Positions 26,110 to 38,611 are shown, counted from the stretch's first letter. The stretch: 64,000 nt of DNA from Synchiropus splendidus (GCF_027744825.2 NC_071334.1:62780937-62844936), one strand, 5' to 3'. The notes: a model not told the origin generated them from the sequence alone. Made by a program: numbers and translations.

Positions 26110-27297
26110 AGGGAAACCTCACCCTCATCACTCCTGTATAAGTAGAGACAGAGTTAAGAGTTGGTCGTCTTTCAGACAGTCACCAGTGGGAATTGAAAAT
26201 ACTTTTTCTTTCTAGACTTTTTTTAAAATTGAATGATCCACCTGGTATAAAATATTTCATCAAACCACCATTTTGCTGTTTTTAATGCATTTAGAAGGGC
26301 TGAGAACAGAGCCTAGTACCTGCCATAGAATATTTGTAGCCAAAATCCATAATTTTAATTCTAAAAATGACCAATGCATTGAATACACATCTTTTTTCAC
26401 TTTCATTTTCACAAGGACAGAGTAAGAAAGGAATCTGAGCATTCTGCCTTTTGTACTGTTGCTTAACTTGGAGGAATGTTTTCCACTGTCTCATTGTGTC
26501 ATGGATTGGTTTCCATCTTCCCAGGTACGGAGTAAAATAAAATGAAATGAAGTTGGTGAAAAACTGTGTTAATAAGGTTTGTAAATATATTGAAACTATC
26601 GCTATTGAAATACTTAACACCTATGCTTGGTATTAACAGTATTGATGTAGATAAATATTTGAATAACACAACAAACCTTGTTTAATGAACCAACGCCCTC
26701 TATCGGTCAAAAGGTCATTCACCACAAACAATTTTCTTATTTTCATTTCATTTCTTTCAAGAAAGAATGCAATTATGAACATGCACCTGAAAGCAAATCA
26801 GAAAATACAAAACCCACACACAGAAACAATCATGAGGAAAAAGTCCCCCAAATAATCTTTCCCCCACACCAGCAGTCAAACACTCCCAAAGTTGTAGTGC
26901 AATCCCATGAAAGCGTAGTCAAAGAATGCTAAAAATATAAATACATTTGATGACTTGAACTGGAAAATGAAAATACTGGGGAAACTTAAATGTTGTATTA
27001 AATATTGCTGGATCTCCGCTTGATTCACCAAATAGAGCATCCAAAATACTGAGAGCAAATCCCATTACCTTTAAAATGTAATAAAGACAGAAATGAGGCA
27101 AACTCAATGGCTGGTTCAAAGAAGCGGTGGCAGCCACGGGTGGCCACATTCAAGTCCTAATCGCTCACAGAAACTCTTTAACCACGACTTTTACAAAAGC
27201 TATTAAGGTTGAGGCGGCTGATACTGCAACTATTCTGGCTGTGCAGTCTGTCTTTCAGCAAATATAGAGCAACCAAGATCCCACTCTAGACAACAGG
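26110..27297. other. Convergent 3' region of the CHAMP1-like gene and fbxo3
   Basis: Contains the 3' untranslated regions of two converging genes. Plus-strand AATAAA copies near 26533 are a plausible poly(A) signal for the CHAMP1-like gene. No reading frame here looks like a protein gene. Confidence 0.45.
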
Positions 27298-30200
27298 TCA
27301 GCTGTGGCGGGGGCACCAGCCGCCCTCGTAGACCGGCATCTGCAGCCCGTGCAGTTCATCATAATCGTCTTCGACGTCATCCTGATCCTCATGGCGGGAA
27401 GAAGCGTCGCTCACAGAGGCTTTCTGAAAAGACAGAAAAGGCAAAGCGTGAGTCATCACAGGCCTAGTAAAGACATGAAACCATCTTCACAAAAACAGTA
27501 CGATGGTAACCTTCCGGACTTTTGTCACCTTAAGAAAAACCTGCTGCCAGCTTCTATTTGCTCGAGAACTAGAATAGGGAAATGTCAGTGGCAGATGATC
27601 CGCAATAACCCAAGAAGCATCCATCTGTGGAATGGCAGCACCACATTTCCACTGCCGTGGGCGGAGCTATGGAGTGAATAGGGAGGAGGAGCTACATACA
27701 GTATGAAGACCAATAGTGGCCAACACACAGTAGAAACATGGATAACACTGGTAAGCAGGTAGACTAACCCTGGCCGTGACCCTTGTATTGCTAAATACAT
27801 AATTGCAAAAGTTTTCCAAAAAAATATATTTTTTTTTTTCACCATATTTGTCATTCTGGCATTTTACATTCTAAAACTAAAAAAAACAACAACTATGAAA
27901 CGGTACCTCCCGCGTTACAATGCTGCATTACCAGATAGAGAAAGAAAAATCTGTTACAGCAATTGTAGCAAAGGTGACGCTGCGATGCCGCAGCTGAGTA
28001 CTGCTGAATGACTTTACCATTCCCTGTGGGGGCGCTTGTGTCTATTGTTTGTGGGTGGCCGTCCGGTGACAGCATAGTTTCAATGTTTGTTTTCTTCTTT
28101 ATCATGCACGTTTGAACTCTAATATTAACGAATCAGTGGGTGGGTAGTTGACAAAAGCAGAGTCTCGACAGGTTTTCTCTTTTTTTAACGAAAATGTGGT
28201 ACAGTAAGAAAGGGGTTCACCTTGAAAGGAAGACACCTCATGTGAAACCGCGGAATGGCAACTTGAAAGACTTCTTCTTCATTATCTGAAAAAACGACAA
28301 AAAAAGATTTGAAGATTGAAGATACGATTCCACACAACTGTGGAAAAAGATACCAAGTAGCTTGGCAATATACAACCAGGGAGATCAGGATTACAAAGGT
28401 ACACGTGTGGTTTCTGTGGAAACACCCACCAAGTCTATGGAATGTATAGTGACCCTCCATAAATCCAGACGGTGTGGAGAACGTTGTGCAGCTGGCATAC
28501 TCATGCACCTTCCCAGGAGTCATGATGGGGAACTCACCTGTTGCACAGCACAAACGCAGTCACAGACAGCACAGTGAAGGTAGGTTGAGGGTGCACACGC
28601 CATACATACCAACAACACCTGGACCCTGAACTTCCTCCACACGCCCGTCGGAAGACGTGATCTTCCAGTAACGGCTGTCCAACTGACAGGAGGACATCAG
28701 CGAGGCACTACTGGCCATCTCAATCCTGATGAAGACGGCGATGAAGAAGGTTAATACTGGAACATGACACACATTCCATTCAAAGTCACACACACCTGAT
28801 GCGGTATGTGAATAAGAAATGTGGAGGGGAAATAGACGAAAGTTCAGGCAGGAAGGACGTGGAGACAGAGATAGTGATGTCACCAGTAGTGGCCACACAG
28901 CTCCGGTCCTGATCGTACCTGAACAAAGAAAGAAATGGTTACAGTTTCAATAACAGCACATCAGTGACAGAGAGGGAAAAGAACCTGAAGATTTGATCTC
29001 TTAGAACAGGATATTCCCCCGTCAACACATTGTTGACGTAGCTGAGGAACCACTGAGAAAAACTGGAGCCTGGAACAGCACACAAACATTTGTAGTCAGT
29101 ACAGTGAAGGTGTCACGTTTACACACCAGATAAATAGCAAGTAAATGTGTAAATCAATGTGTGTCTGGTGGTACTGGTACTGAGCTCTATTCATCTTTGT
29201 GAGGACCACTCATTTACAAAACAAATAGCGAAACTAAACGCAAACCCATTATAAATGACCTGGTTATTTTTCTTGGGTTTATCCTCAAATTGAGGCTTAA
29301 TCTTAGGGGGACCAGTAAAAATGTCCCCACATGCAAGTGTGTTTCCAAGAATTGACCCTCACAAGTGTAGCTATACAAGTATACACACACGTGGACACAC
29401 TTGTATCTCATTGACATGATGCTTTCCCCAGCCTCTCACCCTAAACCTAACCATCCAAAACACATGGCTAACCTTAACCAGGACTCTGAACCAAACTGAA
29501 ACTCAATTATAATGACCCAGTTATTGACGTTTTCACCCTCAAAAGTTGAGATCAGAGTCTTGTCACAGATTGGTCCACACAAGAATATTAATATACGTAC
29601 ACACATAGACACACAGTTTTGTCGTATCATATAAATAACTTTGTTGTTTTGATGCCTTCATCCTCAAGGCCCCTAAGCCTTGTGGGCTCCAGCAAAAGGG
29701 CCCCACAAGGAGGTGTTTTCCCCAAAATTGGTCCTCACTAGGCTAGATAAGCTTAAACACACACACATTGACAGCACGTGACATACCTGTGATGAACATG
29801 TCGATGGCTGAAGACTCTTGTGCTGTCTGATCCTAACACAGAAACAAGTAAAACACAGGTACAGCTTGTTTTTTTCAGTTCACGAATGGGGTGAGACTGA
29901 CCGGGGAAGGGTAGAAGCTTTGGCAGAGACTCCGGCCCTCGACTGGTGCCAGGGCCAGATACTGGCTGAGGCCCGTGTGGAAGCAGAATGTGAGTGGGAG
30001 GCAGCAGCGCATGCCCCGACGTTGCTGGAAACCCCCTGCTGCAGTCTCTACATCAAGCAAGACCTCGGAGCGGTAGTGGTTGGCCAAAGACATGCTCCCC
30101 ATCAACCTGAAGACAAAGCCATGAAGGCTTATTACTTACCTGACATGAACACATACAGTCCGACCTCGGTTTTCGACCACAATCCGTTCCAGAAGGCATT

Positions 30201-32060
30201 TCCAGAAGTGATTTGTTCGAAAAAGAAACAATGCGTTCCAGGCCTTAAAATAGGCTTTTGTAGGAGTGAATGTAGAGTGTCTGCTGCAGGTGCGCTGTTC
30301 CTCTATGTGTGTGACCACTGCATGTGGGAGGGGTTGCCGAGCGAGTGAGGTTCTCTCCAGAAGTGAAGAGGTGCTCGGAGTGTGTCCAGCTCTGAATGTG
30401 CGCTTCTGTGCAGTTTGGCTGTGACAAAGTCATAAACCAAGTAACACTCTGTCCGAGACTCGCCTCATCCCTGTCTGAGCTCCAGCCGACAACAGGACAT
30501 CAAAACCTGAAGTGTGCGCTCCAGCCTCGGAGGTGTGGAGAGCGAGCACCTCCCCTGTGACACTTTACCACAGTCCAGTGCGGAGACAGGAAAGGTTTTA
30601 CACCTCAATATGAAGAAAAAACAGTCAGTAAATGTAGCTAACGGGACACGTCTGCATACAGAGGCTGCGTTATACACAATAACAAAGCGCGTCGTGGGTC
30701 AGCTGATCGGTGCGCACATGTTAGGTTTTTTCCGGCTTTTTCCGGGGGCGTTCGAGTTCTGGATTTTTGTTCGAAATCAGAAGCAAAAATTTAGTTTGAA
30801 CTCCAATTTGTTTGAAGTCTGGGACATTCGAAAACCGAGGTTGGACTGTACCAGCAACTTTAAACATACCTACCCTGGGATCACTAGTTTTTGCCCGTTG
30901 TGGATTCGATAAGAGCATCTGTAATCATCAGGAAGTTTGCAGCCAATCTGAGCTTCCATGTTGTTCAACTCTTCTTCCGTAGCGCCATCTGCAAGGAGAA
31001 TTTCTTTCAAAACATCTTTTCCCATTCCACAAAAAGTGTTGACTACCAGTGCATTCCTGGTGTGAATGCCTGTTTATCACACAAACCTTTGAGGGATGCG
31101 ATGACACGGGGGCATCGTTGCTGAAGGTAGCTCTTCAGCTCCACCCACGCCCTCTTCAGGTTTGGGTAAAACTGGATGTACCGTCCCAGATCTGAGTAGT
31201 ATTCCTTAAAAAGTCCCTGCCAGGAGCGTGTGGACTTCACTTGATCCTCTCTGAACACACAAGCAAGTGAATAGTGTGTGTTTGACTTGTCTCCGTAACG
31301 TACACGATTGGACTGCAGAAGCCAGGCGAACTTACTCTGTTAGTAGCCAGTGTTTTGTGCACAGATGTTTCCAGAGCGGTTTATGGTTGGACAAGTCGTT
31401 CAACCTCCTGCTGACAATGCTGAGGCTGCAAACCACAGAGTGCAGATGAGTTTGGAGATGAAATTGTCTGATAGATTGAAGAATCAGCAGAAACGGCGTC
31501 GCCAAAAATATCTACTGACCATTATTCCACAAAACGATCTAAAATGGCGGGGACTAAAGAATCTAAATGCAAGTGCGAATTAAATATCGGGGAGAAATAA
31601 CACAACAGGAAGCGTTACTTTCTTCTTTCGGTTTTAGGTCACTGTCACCGTCAATACCGCTCGATCGGAAAGCCGGTGTTGTTTGTAAACACCGTGCGTT
31701 TCACCTGGCTACACTTGGGGTTGGAGCATGGAAAGTGCGTCACATGTGTGTCGTTTCCACAGTTTACAAATCTTCTCCTAATCCTGCATTACAATTGTCA
31801 TTACACGGCCAATTTCCAACAGACGAAATGCACTTTACTCCTCGCAGTATTGTTGTTGTTGTTGTTGTCACTGTTCAGCCGGTTCTAAGTCGGTCAACGT
31901 TCAACAATTCGGAGCTGTAGTAAGACCAAGCCCGACGCAGTTCACAGTTCCGTACTTAACCGAGAGATACATACTTGATTAAGTCCCGAAAGTCGAGATA
32001 TGACAAGATATGTAGGAGTGGATCTGCTGGCAGATGATCCAGTTGCAGAGGCGACGCCAT
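27298..32060 (-). CDS. fbxo3: F-box only protein 3, complete
   Basis: Substrate receptor of an SCF (SKP1-CUL1-F-box) ubiquitin ligase. Twelve coding exons 5' to 3': 32060-31975, 31425-31336, 31250-31087, 30988-30874, 30106-29902, 29832-29787, 29069-28985, 28918-28796, 28725-28610, 28537-28430, 28285-28221, 27423-27298; all phases agree. Domains: F-box (LPADPLLHILSYLDFRDLI, SRRLNDLS, PLWKHLC); a SMI1/KNR4-like domain (EAQIGCKLPDDYRCSYRIHN, NHYRSEVLLDVETAAGGFQQ, LPLTFCFHTGLSQYLA); and an ApaG domain (ATTGDITISVSTSFLPELSS, CQLDSRYWKI, VEEVQGPGVVGEFPI, GFMEGHYTFH). The acidic C-terminal tail of mammalian FBXO3 is short here (EDQDDVEDDYDE). The start at 32060 aligns with the mammalian start; an in-frame ATG at 32144 would add 28 residues. 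One intron holds an inverted-repeat transposon. Confidence 0.96.
29150..29770. repeat. Interspersed repeat of the telomere-like CCTAACC family (copy 1)
   Basis: This fbxo3 intron segment contains the core 29441-29496, which is repeated almost exactly at 35828-35883 in f2 intron 5. It also has the recurring phrases 'gaggacca' and 'cctcacaagtgtagctata', which recur at 35998-36035 and 60600-60670. Copies sit in different genes, so this is a dispersed, non-coding repeat with a CA-rich flank. I cannot assign it to a named family. Confidence 0.7.
30156..30848. mobile_element. Non-autonomous DNA transposon with TA target duplication (pogo/Tigger-like)
   Basis: The left end reads CAGTCCGACCTCGGTTTTCG and the right end is its reverse complement with one change (CAGTCCAACC...). 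Both ends are flanked by the dinucleotide TA (30154-30155 and 30849-30850), as in the Tc1/mariner/pogo superfamily. The 693-base interior has no transposase frame. It is inserted in the fbxo3 intron between exons 30988-30874 and 30106-29902. Assignment to pogo/Tigger rests on the resemblance of the terminal repeat and is an inference. Confidence 0.8.
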
Positions 32061-32199
32061 TTTTATCGCCCTCTCTATATACTCGCTGGCTTTTTCATCG
32101 TGGAACTTAGATGCGTTTACTGAAACAGCGCCCCCCACGGCCATTGCGCGTAACATCGCATTCGTACTCCGAAGTCATCCATTATTAGGGAATCAGAAC

Positions 32200-33180
32200 A
32201 CGAGCATTGGAAGTTGTTTCCGTCACGGTTTATTATGATGAACACGTGAATTTAAACAAAGAGATAAAAAAAAAAACAAGGCAACAAAAAACAGGTAGAG
32301 GGACAGAAATAATAAGACTTGTTTATGCTGATACAAGATGCACATTCTGCTTGCTATGTGAATGACATTGAATGTGACTGCAATAAACTGAACTGAATAG
32401 AAGGATCAATATGAAAATACAGTTTTGGATAGATCATAAGATGGGAAATGGTGATGCAGGTGATTCCTAATGTCAATCGTAATTATCAGAATAATAAATA
32501 AACTTAAAATGTCATCATTGTCAGTGTGACTCGGACCTTTCCTACAGGCAATGAGGAGAGTGGGGTGAACCTGCCATCTGAGGAGATACAACTGCATCCT
32601 CAGTCTGCCTTTGGAAACATGTCTGAATCCATCAAGGAATTGAAGGACCAAAATAAATATATGCACAAATATATAAAAAAAGCGGTCTCTCAATGAAGTA
32701 ACATAAAAAACATTGACAGAGAATCTGGAAATCTTTAACAGCATGTGAGTCAGAGTATGTTGAAACATTTGTCTCAAACTCAAATATTTACTGGAATCTT
32801 TTCAGAAAGGTCGAAGTCGAGTTAAGCAACTGTTCAGTCTTTACAAAGTGAATCTCTGACCCTACCAAGCGAGACCAAACTTCTCACATTCTCTTGCTCC
32901 TCTGATGTATGACAGCTGCTGGATACCACCAGAGATACATTTCAAAATTGAAGATAATAGTTTACCTCCAATCTTCATTTTTCTTGTGTTTCTTTTGGTA
33001 GCAAACCTTGCACACCACATGCCAGGTTTGAAAACTTGGGGCCACAACTCCGTCATCGGCCACGATCAACTTAGAGTTCATGCCTCTGCAGTGTGATCTT
33101 GACCGTCATGATGTCGGCATGCAAACCTGTACTGTCACTCGGAGCTGGAGAGGGACAAAATGTCGTCTCAAAATGACAGA
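32200..33180. other. Spacer upstream of fbxo3
   Basis: The fbxo3 promoter should lie at about 32060-32230. The rest is AT-rich spacer with no supported exon on either strand. Confidence 0.4.
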
Positions 33181-33184
33181 CACA

Positions 33185-33425
33185 CAAAATGTCTCCACAC
33201 GGTGCAAAAAGTGGGAGGGGGATTGTGACGTTTCTATTGCTGGGAGTCTGGTGAAATGGTAAAGTCCATCCCCATTTATGAACAACATTAAATTAACATT
33301 AAATAAAAATGTAATATCCCCTGATTTTATCTTCACGAAGAAGACTGTTGGTTACATTAACAACTGATGAACACATTTCGAATCGGATCACACGTCCATG
33401 TAAACAGGCTCCAGGCTGGACTCAC
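33185..33425. repeat. Local duplication, copy A
   Basis: About 240 bases that recur in direct orientation at 34399-34608 with roughly 85-90 percent identity by eye. Shared phrases include 'acacaaaatgtct', 'cccctgattttatcttc' and 'ctgatgaacacatttc'. The segment between the copies contains two TA microsatellites and a broken prothrombin 3' end. Confidence 0.8.
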
Positions 33426-33641
33426 AGCAAGATGATTGCTGGTTCAAATCTAGCTTGAAACAACACTGTAAACTTAACTTCATCCAAAAGTTAAAACAAT
33501 GAATGACAAGATAATCTTTTAATTGTGTATGTTATCGTCATCCGCGGTGTAAAGTGTAAATAATGAGGGAGGTCACAATACTCTTGCAACCTTATACGTT
33601 CATCTGAAGCATTCACAAATTAAGGTAAAAAAGAAAAAAAC

Positions 33642-33754
33642 ACAAGTCATTTTCCCTTTAAACAAACAACAACTTTTTTTTAGTCACCAGATGATGACCG
33701 CTGGTAGCAGGTAGGTATTGTGTGACAATCAGCACAACATGGATGCTTTTATTT

Positions 33755-33756
<2 letters not shown>
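33642..33756 (+). pseudogene. Truncated copy of the prothrombin last exon and 3' UTR
   Basis: 33642-33683 matches the end of the last f2 intron (38432-38458, plus small insertions). 33684-33723 matches the start of the last f2 exon (TCACCAGAGGATGACCGCTGG in the true gene), but with TAC changed to TAG, a stop. 33724-33756 then matches 38673-38705 of the f2 3' region, so about 180 bases of exon and UTR are deleted in between. It lies about 1 kb upstream of f2 exon 1. It is a non-functional relic of a local duplication. Confidence 0.85.

Positions 33757-33762
<6 letters not shown>

Positions 33763-33835
<73 letters not shown>
33763..33835. repeat. (TA)n microsatellite
   Basis: Perfect TA run of about 36 units following the broken f2 tail copy. 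The genuine f2 3' flank has a TA run at the corresponding place (38780-38826), so the microsatellite seems to have been part of the duplicated unit. Confidence 0.95.
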
Positions 33836-33838
<3 letters not shown>

Positions 33839-34162
33839 CTGCACTATATATAATATTTATGTATTTATTTATTTTTTTTGGAATTGCTTGTGTTACTAAT
33901 AACTTAAGTAAGTTATTTACAGATGGAGAGTGTGGCTGAGTGTGTTTGAGAAAGAGAAAGAGAAGTTACAGGCGGAGTACAAAGGCGGGCGTGAAGCACA
34001 CTGAAGGCCTGAGCAGACATTGCAACTCATTAGAGGGTCCAAGGTCAGACGGAGAAGGCTGGAAAGTACCTTCTCCCGAGCTGGTCCTGATAAGAGTGAC
34101 CTGGGTCCGGAGGAGGGGAGCATGCCTTGTGATCGTTGCCGTGGTTACGAGGGTTCATTCTG

Positions 34163-34167
<5 letters not shown>

Positions 34168-34230
<63 letters not shown>
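34168..34230. repeat. (TA)n microsatellite
   Basis: A second TA run of about 31 units, 330 bases after the first. The stretch between them (33840-34165) has no supported coding content. Confidence 0.95.
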
Positions 34231-34314
34231 TTGTGTTGTGTATTTCCATCAATAAATATATTTTTATTGTTGGAAATACACCTCCTCCTCCGTTTACTCG
34301 TGAGAATCCCTCAG

Positions 34315-34372
34315 ATCAACGATGCTGGAGGAAGTGGTTGAACTGTTTGGTGGAGAAGTGGAACAAAGATTG
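34315..34372. repeat. Duplicated segment matching the f2 downstream flank
   Basis: The sequence around 'gatgctggaggaagtgg' to 'gtggaacaaagattg' is shared with 38848-38900, downstream of f2. Together with 33642-33756 this shows that the block upstream of f2 and the block downstream of f2 are copies in the same order. Confidence 0.85.
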
Positions 34373-34398
34373 CATCGATTACGCATCACTGTGTCACA

Positions 34399-34608
34399 CA
34401 CACAAAATGTCTGTGGGAGGAGGACTGTGACGCTTCTGTTGCTGGAAGTGTGGTGAAATGGAAAAGTCCGTCACCATTTCTGAACAACATTAAATAAAAA
34501 TGTACTTTCCCCTGATTTTATCTTCGTGAAGAAGACCGTTGGTTTCATTAATAACTGATGAACACATTTCAAATGAGATCACACGTCAATGTAAACAGGC
34601 TTCTGGCT
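34399..34608. repeat. Local duplication, copy B
   Basis: Direct-repeat partner of 33185-33425, immediately upstream of the f2 promoter. It differs by point changes and a short deletion, for example a missing second 'aacattaaat'. Confidence 0.8.
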
Positions 34609-34722
34609 AAATTGAACTTTGAACTTTGGATCAATAATAGGACTCAGAGAGAGACCGAGAGTGAAATCTTTGGGTCTGTCTGTAGAAGGTTCTGAGTCAC
34701 AGAGGTTTCATTAGTCGGGACC

Positions 34723-37700
34723 ATGAGTGAACCGTGGCGGATACTGGTTGCAGTTCTGCTGTTGCACAGCTGCCTGGCAGATGATGGTAGGAAAGAAGCT
34801 AAAACATACAGGATTAGACTGGAATGTCTTGCGATTTACTCATGTGTGGTCCTGAGTAATGGCTGTAATGGACTCATATATGGTACTGGACTAGACTAGT
34901 ATTAATGCCTGGTACTTTGATTGTATCTGGAACAGGACTTAAGTTCATACATGTGTAGTAAATTGTGCCAGAGGCCTTACTGTTCATGGAGTAATATCTG
35001 GTGTTGGATCGGTTTCTAGTAATCTGTTTGTGACAGGCAGCAGGACGATTGTCTGGTACTTAGTATCAAGCCACTGCCCTGCACTTGTTCTAGTGTCATA
35101 TCTGAGACTGAACCATTGTCTGGCTCTGGTCAGACTCAGACACATATTGTCTTTGTGTGTTGCAGTGTTCTTGAGGGGTCCACAGGCCATGCAAGTTCTG
35201 GCTCGGAGCAAACGTGCCAATCAGTTGTTTGAGGAGGTTAAGCCAGGTAAGAAATCGGAGAGAAGTTTGTCATAGAACAGGTGTGTGGGTGTTTCCACAG
35301 ATAACGTTCAGTGATTGACAAGGGTGGAAAACAGGATATGGGATGTGTCAGATGGAGAGAACGATCATGTTCATGATGATGTCACATCTGTAGGGAACCT
35401 GGAACGAGAGTGTGTTGAGGAGATCTGCGACCATGAAGAAGCGAGAGAAGTTTTCGAAGATCTTGACGCAACGGTAAAACTAGCTGACCTTCACATACAT
35501 GACTGAATTCAAAAGAAAAACATAATTTTTCCTTTTTCAGACAATATTCTGGAACAAATACCAAGGTAAGAGTTTAGATATTTGCATGGTACCGTTTTCT
35601 TCCAGAAGTAATACTACGGAATAGTACTTTTCCATTGTGTCACAGCTCACAGCTCACACCATTTTCTTTATAGATTGTAAAGGATCTGAACTCCAACGAA
35701 ACCAGAAGACCATAGACACTGTCAGAGACTGTGTTCAAGGTAAACAAACACACACACACACTTACAAGTTCGTATTCATATCTTAGTTAGGACTTCTCAC
35801 TTTCAGGCTTTCCCCAGCGTCTTGCCGTAAACCTAACCATCCAAAACACATGGCTAACCTTAACCAGGACTCTGAACCAAACTACAACCCAGTTACAATC
35901 ACCCAGCTATTCTGAAGTTTTAACCCTCAAATTTAAGCGTAACCTCGATGGGACCGACATTATGGCCCTAACTATGCCAGATGTCCTCACAAGGAGGTGC
36001 TTTTTGCGGAATCAGTCCTCACAAGTATAGCTAAACCAGTACCAGGTCTGTATTGTATATATCCATGTTTCTTGTGTTTCAGGTGTGTGCATCATAGGAA
36101 AGGGGTCAAGTTACAGAGGAAACATTGGCATCACACAGTCTGGACGAGTTTGTCAGTACTGGGGAAGCAACTTCCCCCATCCCATTATCAGGTGAAAACG
36201 CTTTGCACCTGCACGTGTGTGGTTTTCCTTTGAGGAATCTGGTTCCTCCAGCAGAACACAAAATACAGAGTTGAATCAATGTCAAGAGTGCGTGTATGTT
36301 ATGGATTAGGGTTAAGCAGCGGAAAATATTTAACAAATATCGAGGTAAACTAGTACTGTCAACCCCCCCCCCCCCAAGTATAATGTGTAATTACTAGTTG
36401 TAACCAATAGTTTGATGTTTCAGGGAGTATAACGTATCTAGTCCAGGAACCATACTGGTGGAGAACTTTTGTCGAAATCCTGACCATCGCAATGAGGGTC
36501 CTTGGTGCTTCACTCGCGACCCCACAGTACCGAAGGAGACTTGCAGGGTGCCAGTGTGTGGTGAGTGCCGCAGATATTACTTTGGCCACGGATGTTGTAG
36601 ACCACACCCACCTGCAGCTGGAGACGGTCATATCAGCACAAATCCATCTTTTTCACCATATCTTTTTCAAACCGGATCCCAGATTGAATACATCCAACAT
36701 CTTTATGTGGTAATTGCTTCACTCACCGCACTTTCGTATTATTTTGTGCGACAGGAGAGGACTTCGTCCCGCCTACTGTTGCCCCCAGGCAGGTTAAAAC
36801 GACAGAATGTTTGCCAAACCGTGGTTTGGACTACACAGGTGAACTGTCCGTCACCATGGGTGGACACACCTGTCTGCAATGGTCGTCCAGTGAAGCCACA
36901 GTCTTAAGTCAGGATAAAGAATTTATCCCTGAGGTAAGCCTCACAAAGAATTACTGCCGTAACCCTGACAACGATCCAGAGGGCCCGTGGTGCTACGTGT
37001 CGGTGGGGGAGAATATTACATTGGACTACTGCGACTTGGACCTGTGCGGTAATTCCAGACACATTTGAGGTATTACCAAGCCACTGACAGGCAGTCACCT
37101 CACCCACTTGTCTTTCTCTGAACCAGAGGAGCCTCTGCTCGGTGTAGACCCGACAGAGACAGGAGCTAGTGAGCGCTCTGTTACGGGGCCAGCCCGCAAA
37201 GCCTTCTTCAACCTCCGCACATTTGGGCAAGGGGAGATGGGTAAGCCTGGGTTCTACTCTGAGTTTGAGTTCGGTTTGTGACTTCCGTCTCTGACTTTTA
37301 TCCCTCCCATGTATGCAGAGTGTGGACAGCGCCCCCTGTTTGAGAAAATAAACAAAAAGGACACAAAAGAGATTGAGTTACTCGAGTCATATCGGGAGCA
37401 GCGGATTGTTGGGGGAGACGATGCAGAGGTGGCTTCAGCACCATGGTAACATGCTGGCATCGCCATCACAATACTCAAAAATGGGATTGCGATGAAAAGG
37501 AAATCGATGTTTACAGTGTTAATATCCAATACAGTGAAATTTTATCAAAAATCATTCTCGCGAGGCAGGCAGGTGATGCTCTACAAGCGCAGCCCCCAGG
37601 AGCTCCTGTGTGGCGCCAGTCTAATCAGCGACCAGTGGATCCTCACTGCCGCCCACTGCATCCTCTATCCACCCTGGAACAAGAACTTCACCACGAACGA

Positions 37701-38611
37701 CATCCTGGTGCGGCTGGGCAAGCATAACCGAGCCAAGTCAGTGCACAAAGTCTGACCTACTGCGGGGGTCCACTTGTCTGCCACTCAACACCGTTTTTTT
37801 TTTTAGGTTTGAGAGAAATATTGAAAAGATTGTGGCCATCGATGAAATTATTGTGCACCCGAAATACAACTGGAAGGAAAACCTTAACCGAGACATTGCA
37901 CTGCTGCACATGAGAAGACCAGTCACCTTCTCAAATGAAATCCACCCAGTTTGTTTGCCCAGCAAAAGCATAGCCAAGATGTGAGAAACCACTGCACTCA
38001 TGTATCGCACACAACTTTACTTCTGTTGCCCATAGATTTTCTTGCGTTATATCTGTGTATATAGGTTGATGTCGGAAGGCTATAAGGGTCGGATCACAGG
38101 GTGGGGTAACCTCAAGGAAACTTGGAACCCCGCGGCCAGAAATCTGCCCACAGTGCTGCAGCAGATCCACCTGCCAATCGTCGACCAAGATATCTGCAGG
38201 AGCTCCACTTCTGTCCGCATCACAGACAACATGTTCTGTGCAGGTAACATGGCATCTGTCAACCCCCCCATGTTAACATGCGACCCCAGCTTCGTTCTTG
38301 CTCTGTCACAGGATACAAACCTGAAGACTCAGCCCGTGGTGACGCCTGCGAAGGCGACAGTGGCGGCCCATTCGTGATGAAGGTGAGGAGGACCACGTAT
38401 CAAGTCAAATATAACAGATGAATGATACAAGTCATTTTCCCTTTTAAAAAAATTGTAGTCACCAGAGGATGACCGCTGGTACCAGATGGGTATTGTGTCG
38501 TGGGGTGAAGGCTGTGATCGGGATGGGAAGTATGGCTTCTACACCCACGTCTACAGGATGAGTCGATGGATGAGGAAGGTGATAGAGCGCACAGGCGAAG
38601 ACGACGGCTAG
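34723..38611 (+). CDS. f2: Prothrombin (coagulation factor II), complete
   Basis: Liver-made zymogen; thrombin cleaves fibrinogen. Fifteen exons: 34723-34786, 35166-35246, 35394-35473, 35541-35565, 35674-35739, 36083-36191, 36424-36560, 36755-37048, 37127-37240, 37319-37445, 37569-37736, 37807-37980, 38065-38243, 38312-38382, 38459-38611. Phases all agree; 613 residues (human 622). Order: signal peptide ([11 protein letters not shown]); propeptide ending RSKR; Gla domain ([18 protein letters not shown]); kringle 1 ([16 protein letters not shown]) and kringle 2 (NYCRNPD, GPWCYV); light chain; protease domain. Factor Xa sites are visible as FFNLR-TFG and YREQR-IVGG. Catalytic residues: His in LTAAHC, Asp in NRDIALL, Ser in EGDSGGP; Asp189 is in GDACEG and the Na+-loop tyrosine in GKYGFYTH. 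A poly(A) signal is at 38725-38730. Intron 5 carries a dispersed repeat. Confidence 0.98.
35745..36045. repeat. Interspersed repeat of the CCTAACC family (copy 2, f2 intron 5)
   Basis: A CA-rich start followed by a core at 35828-35883 that is almost identical to 29441-29496. A segment related to both ends near 36035 ('cctcacaagtatagctaaacc'). Confidence 0.7.

Noticed and set aside
27304..27681. Plus-strand open frame of 125 codons
   Set aside because: It overlaps the last fbxo3 exon in antisense and continues into its intron without protein-like features.
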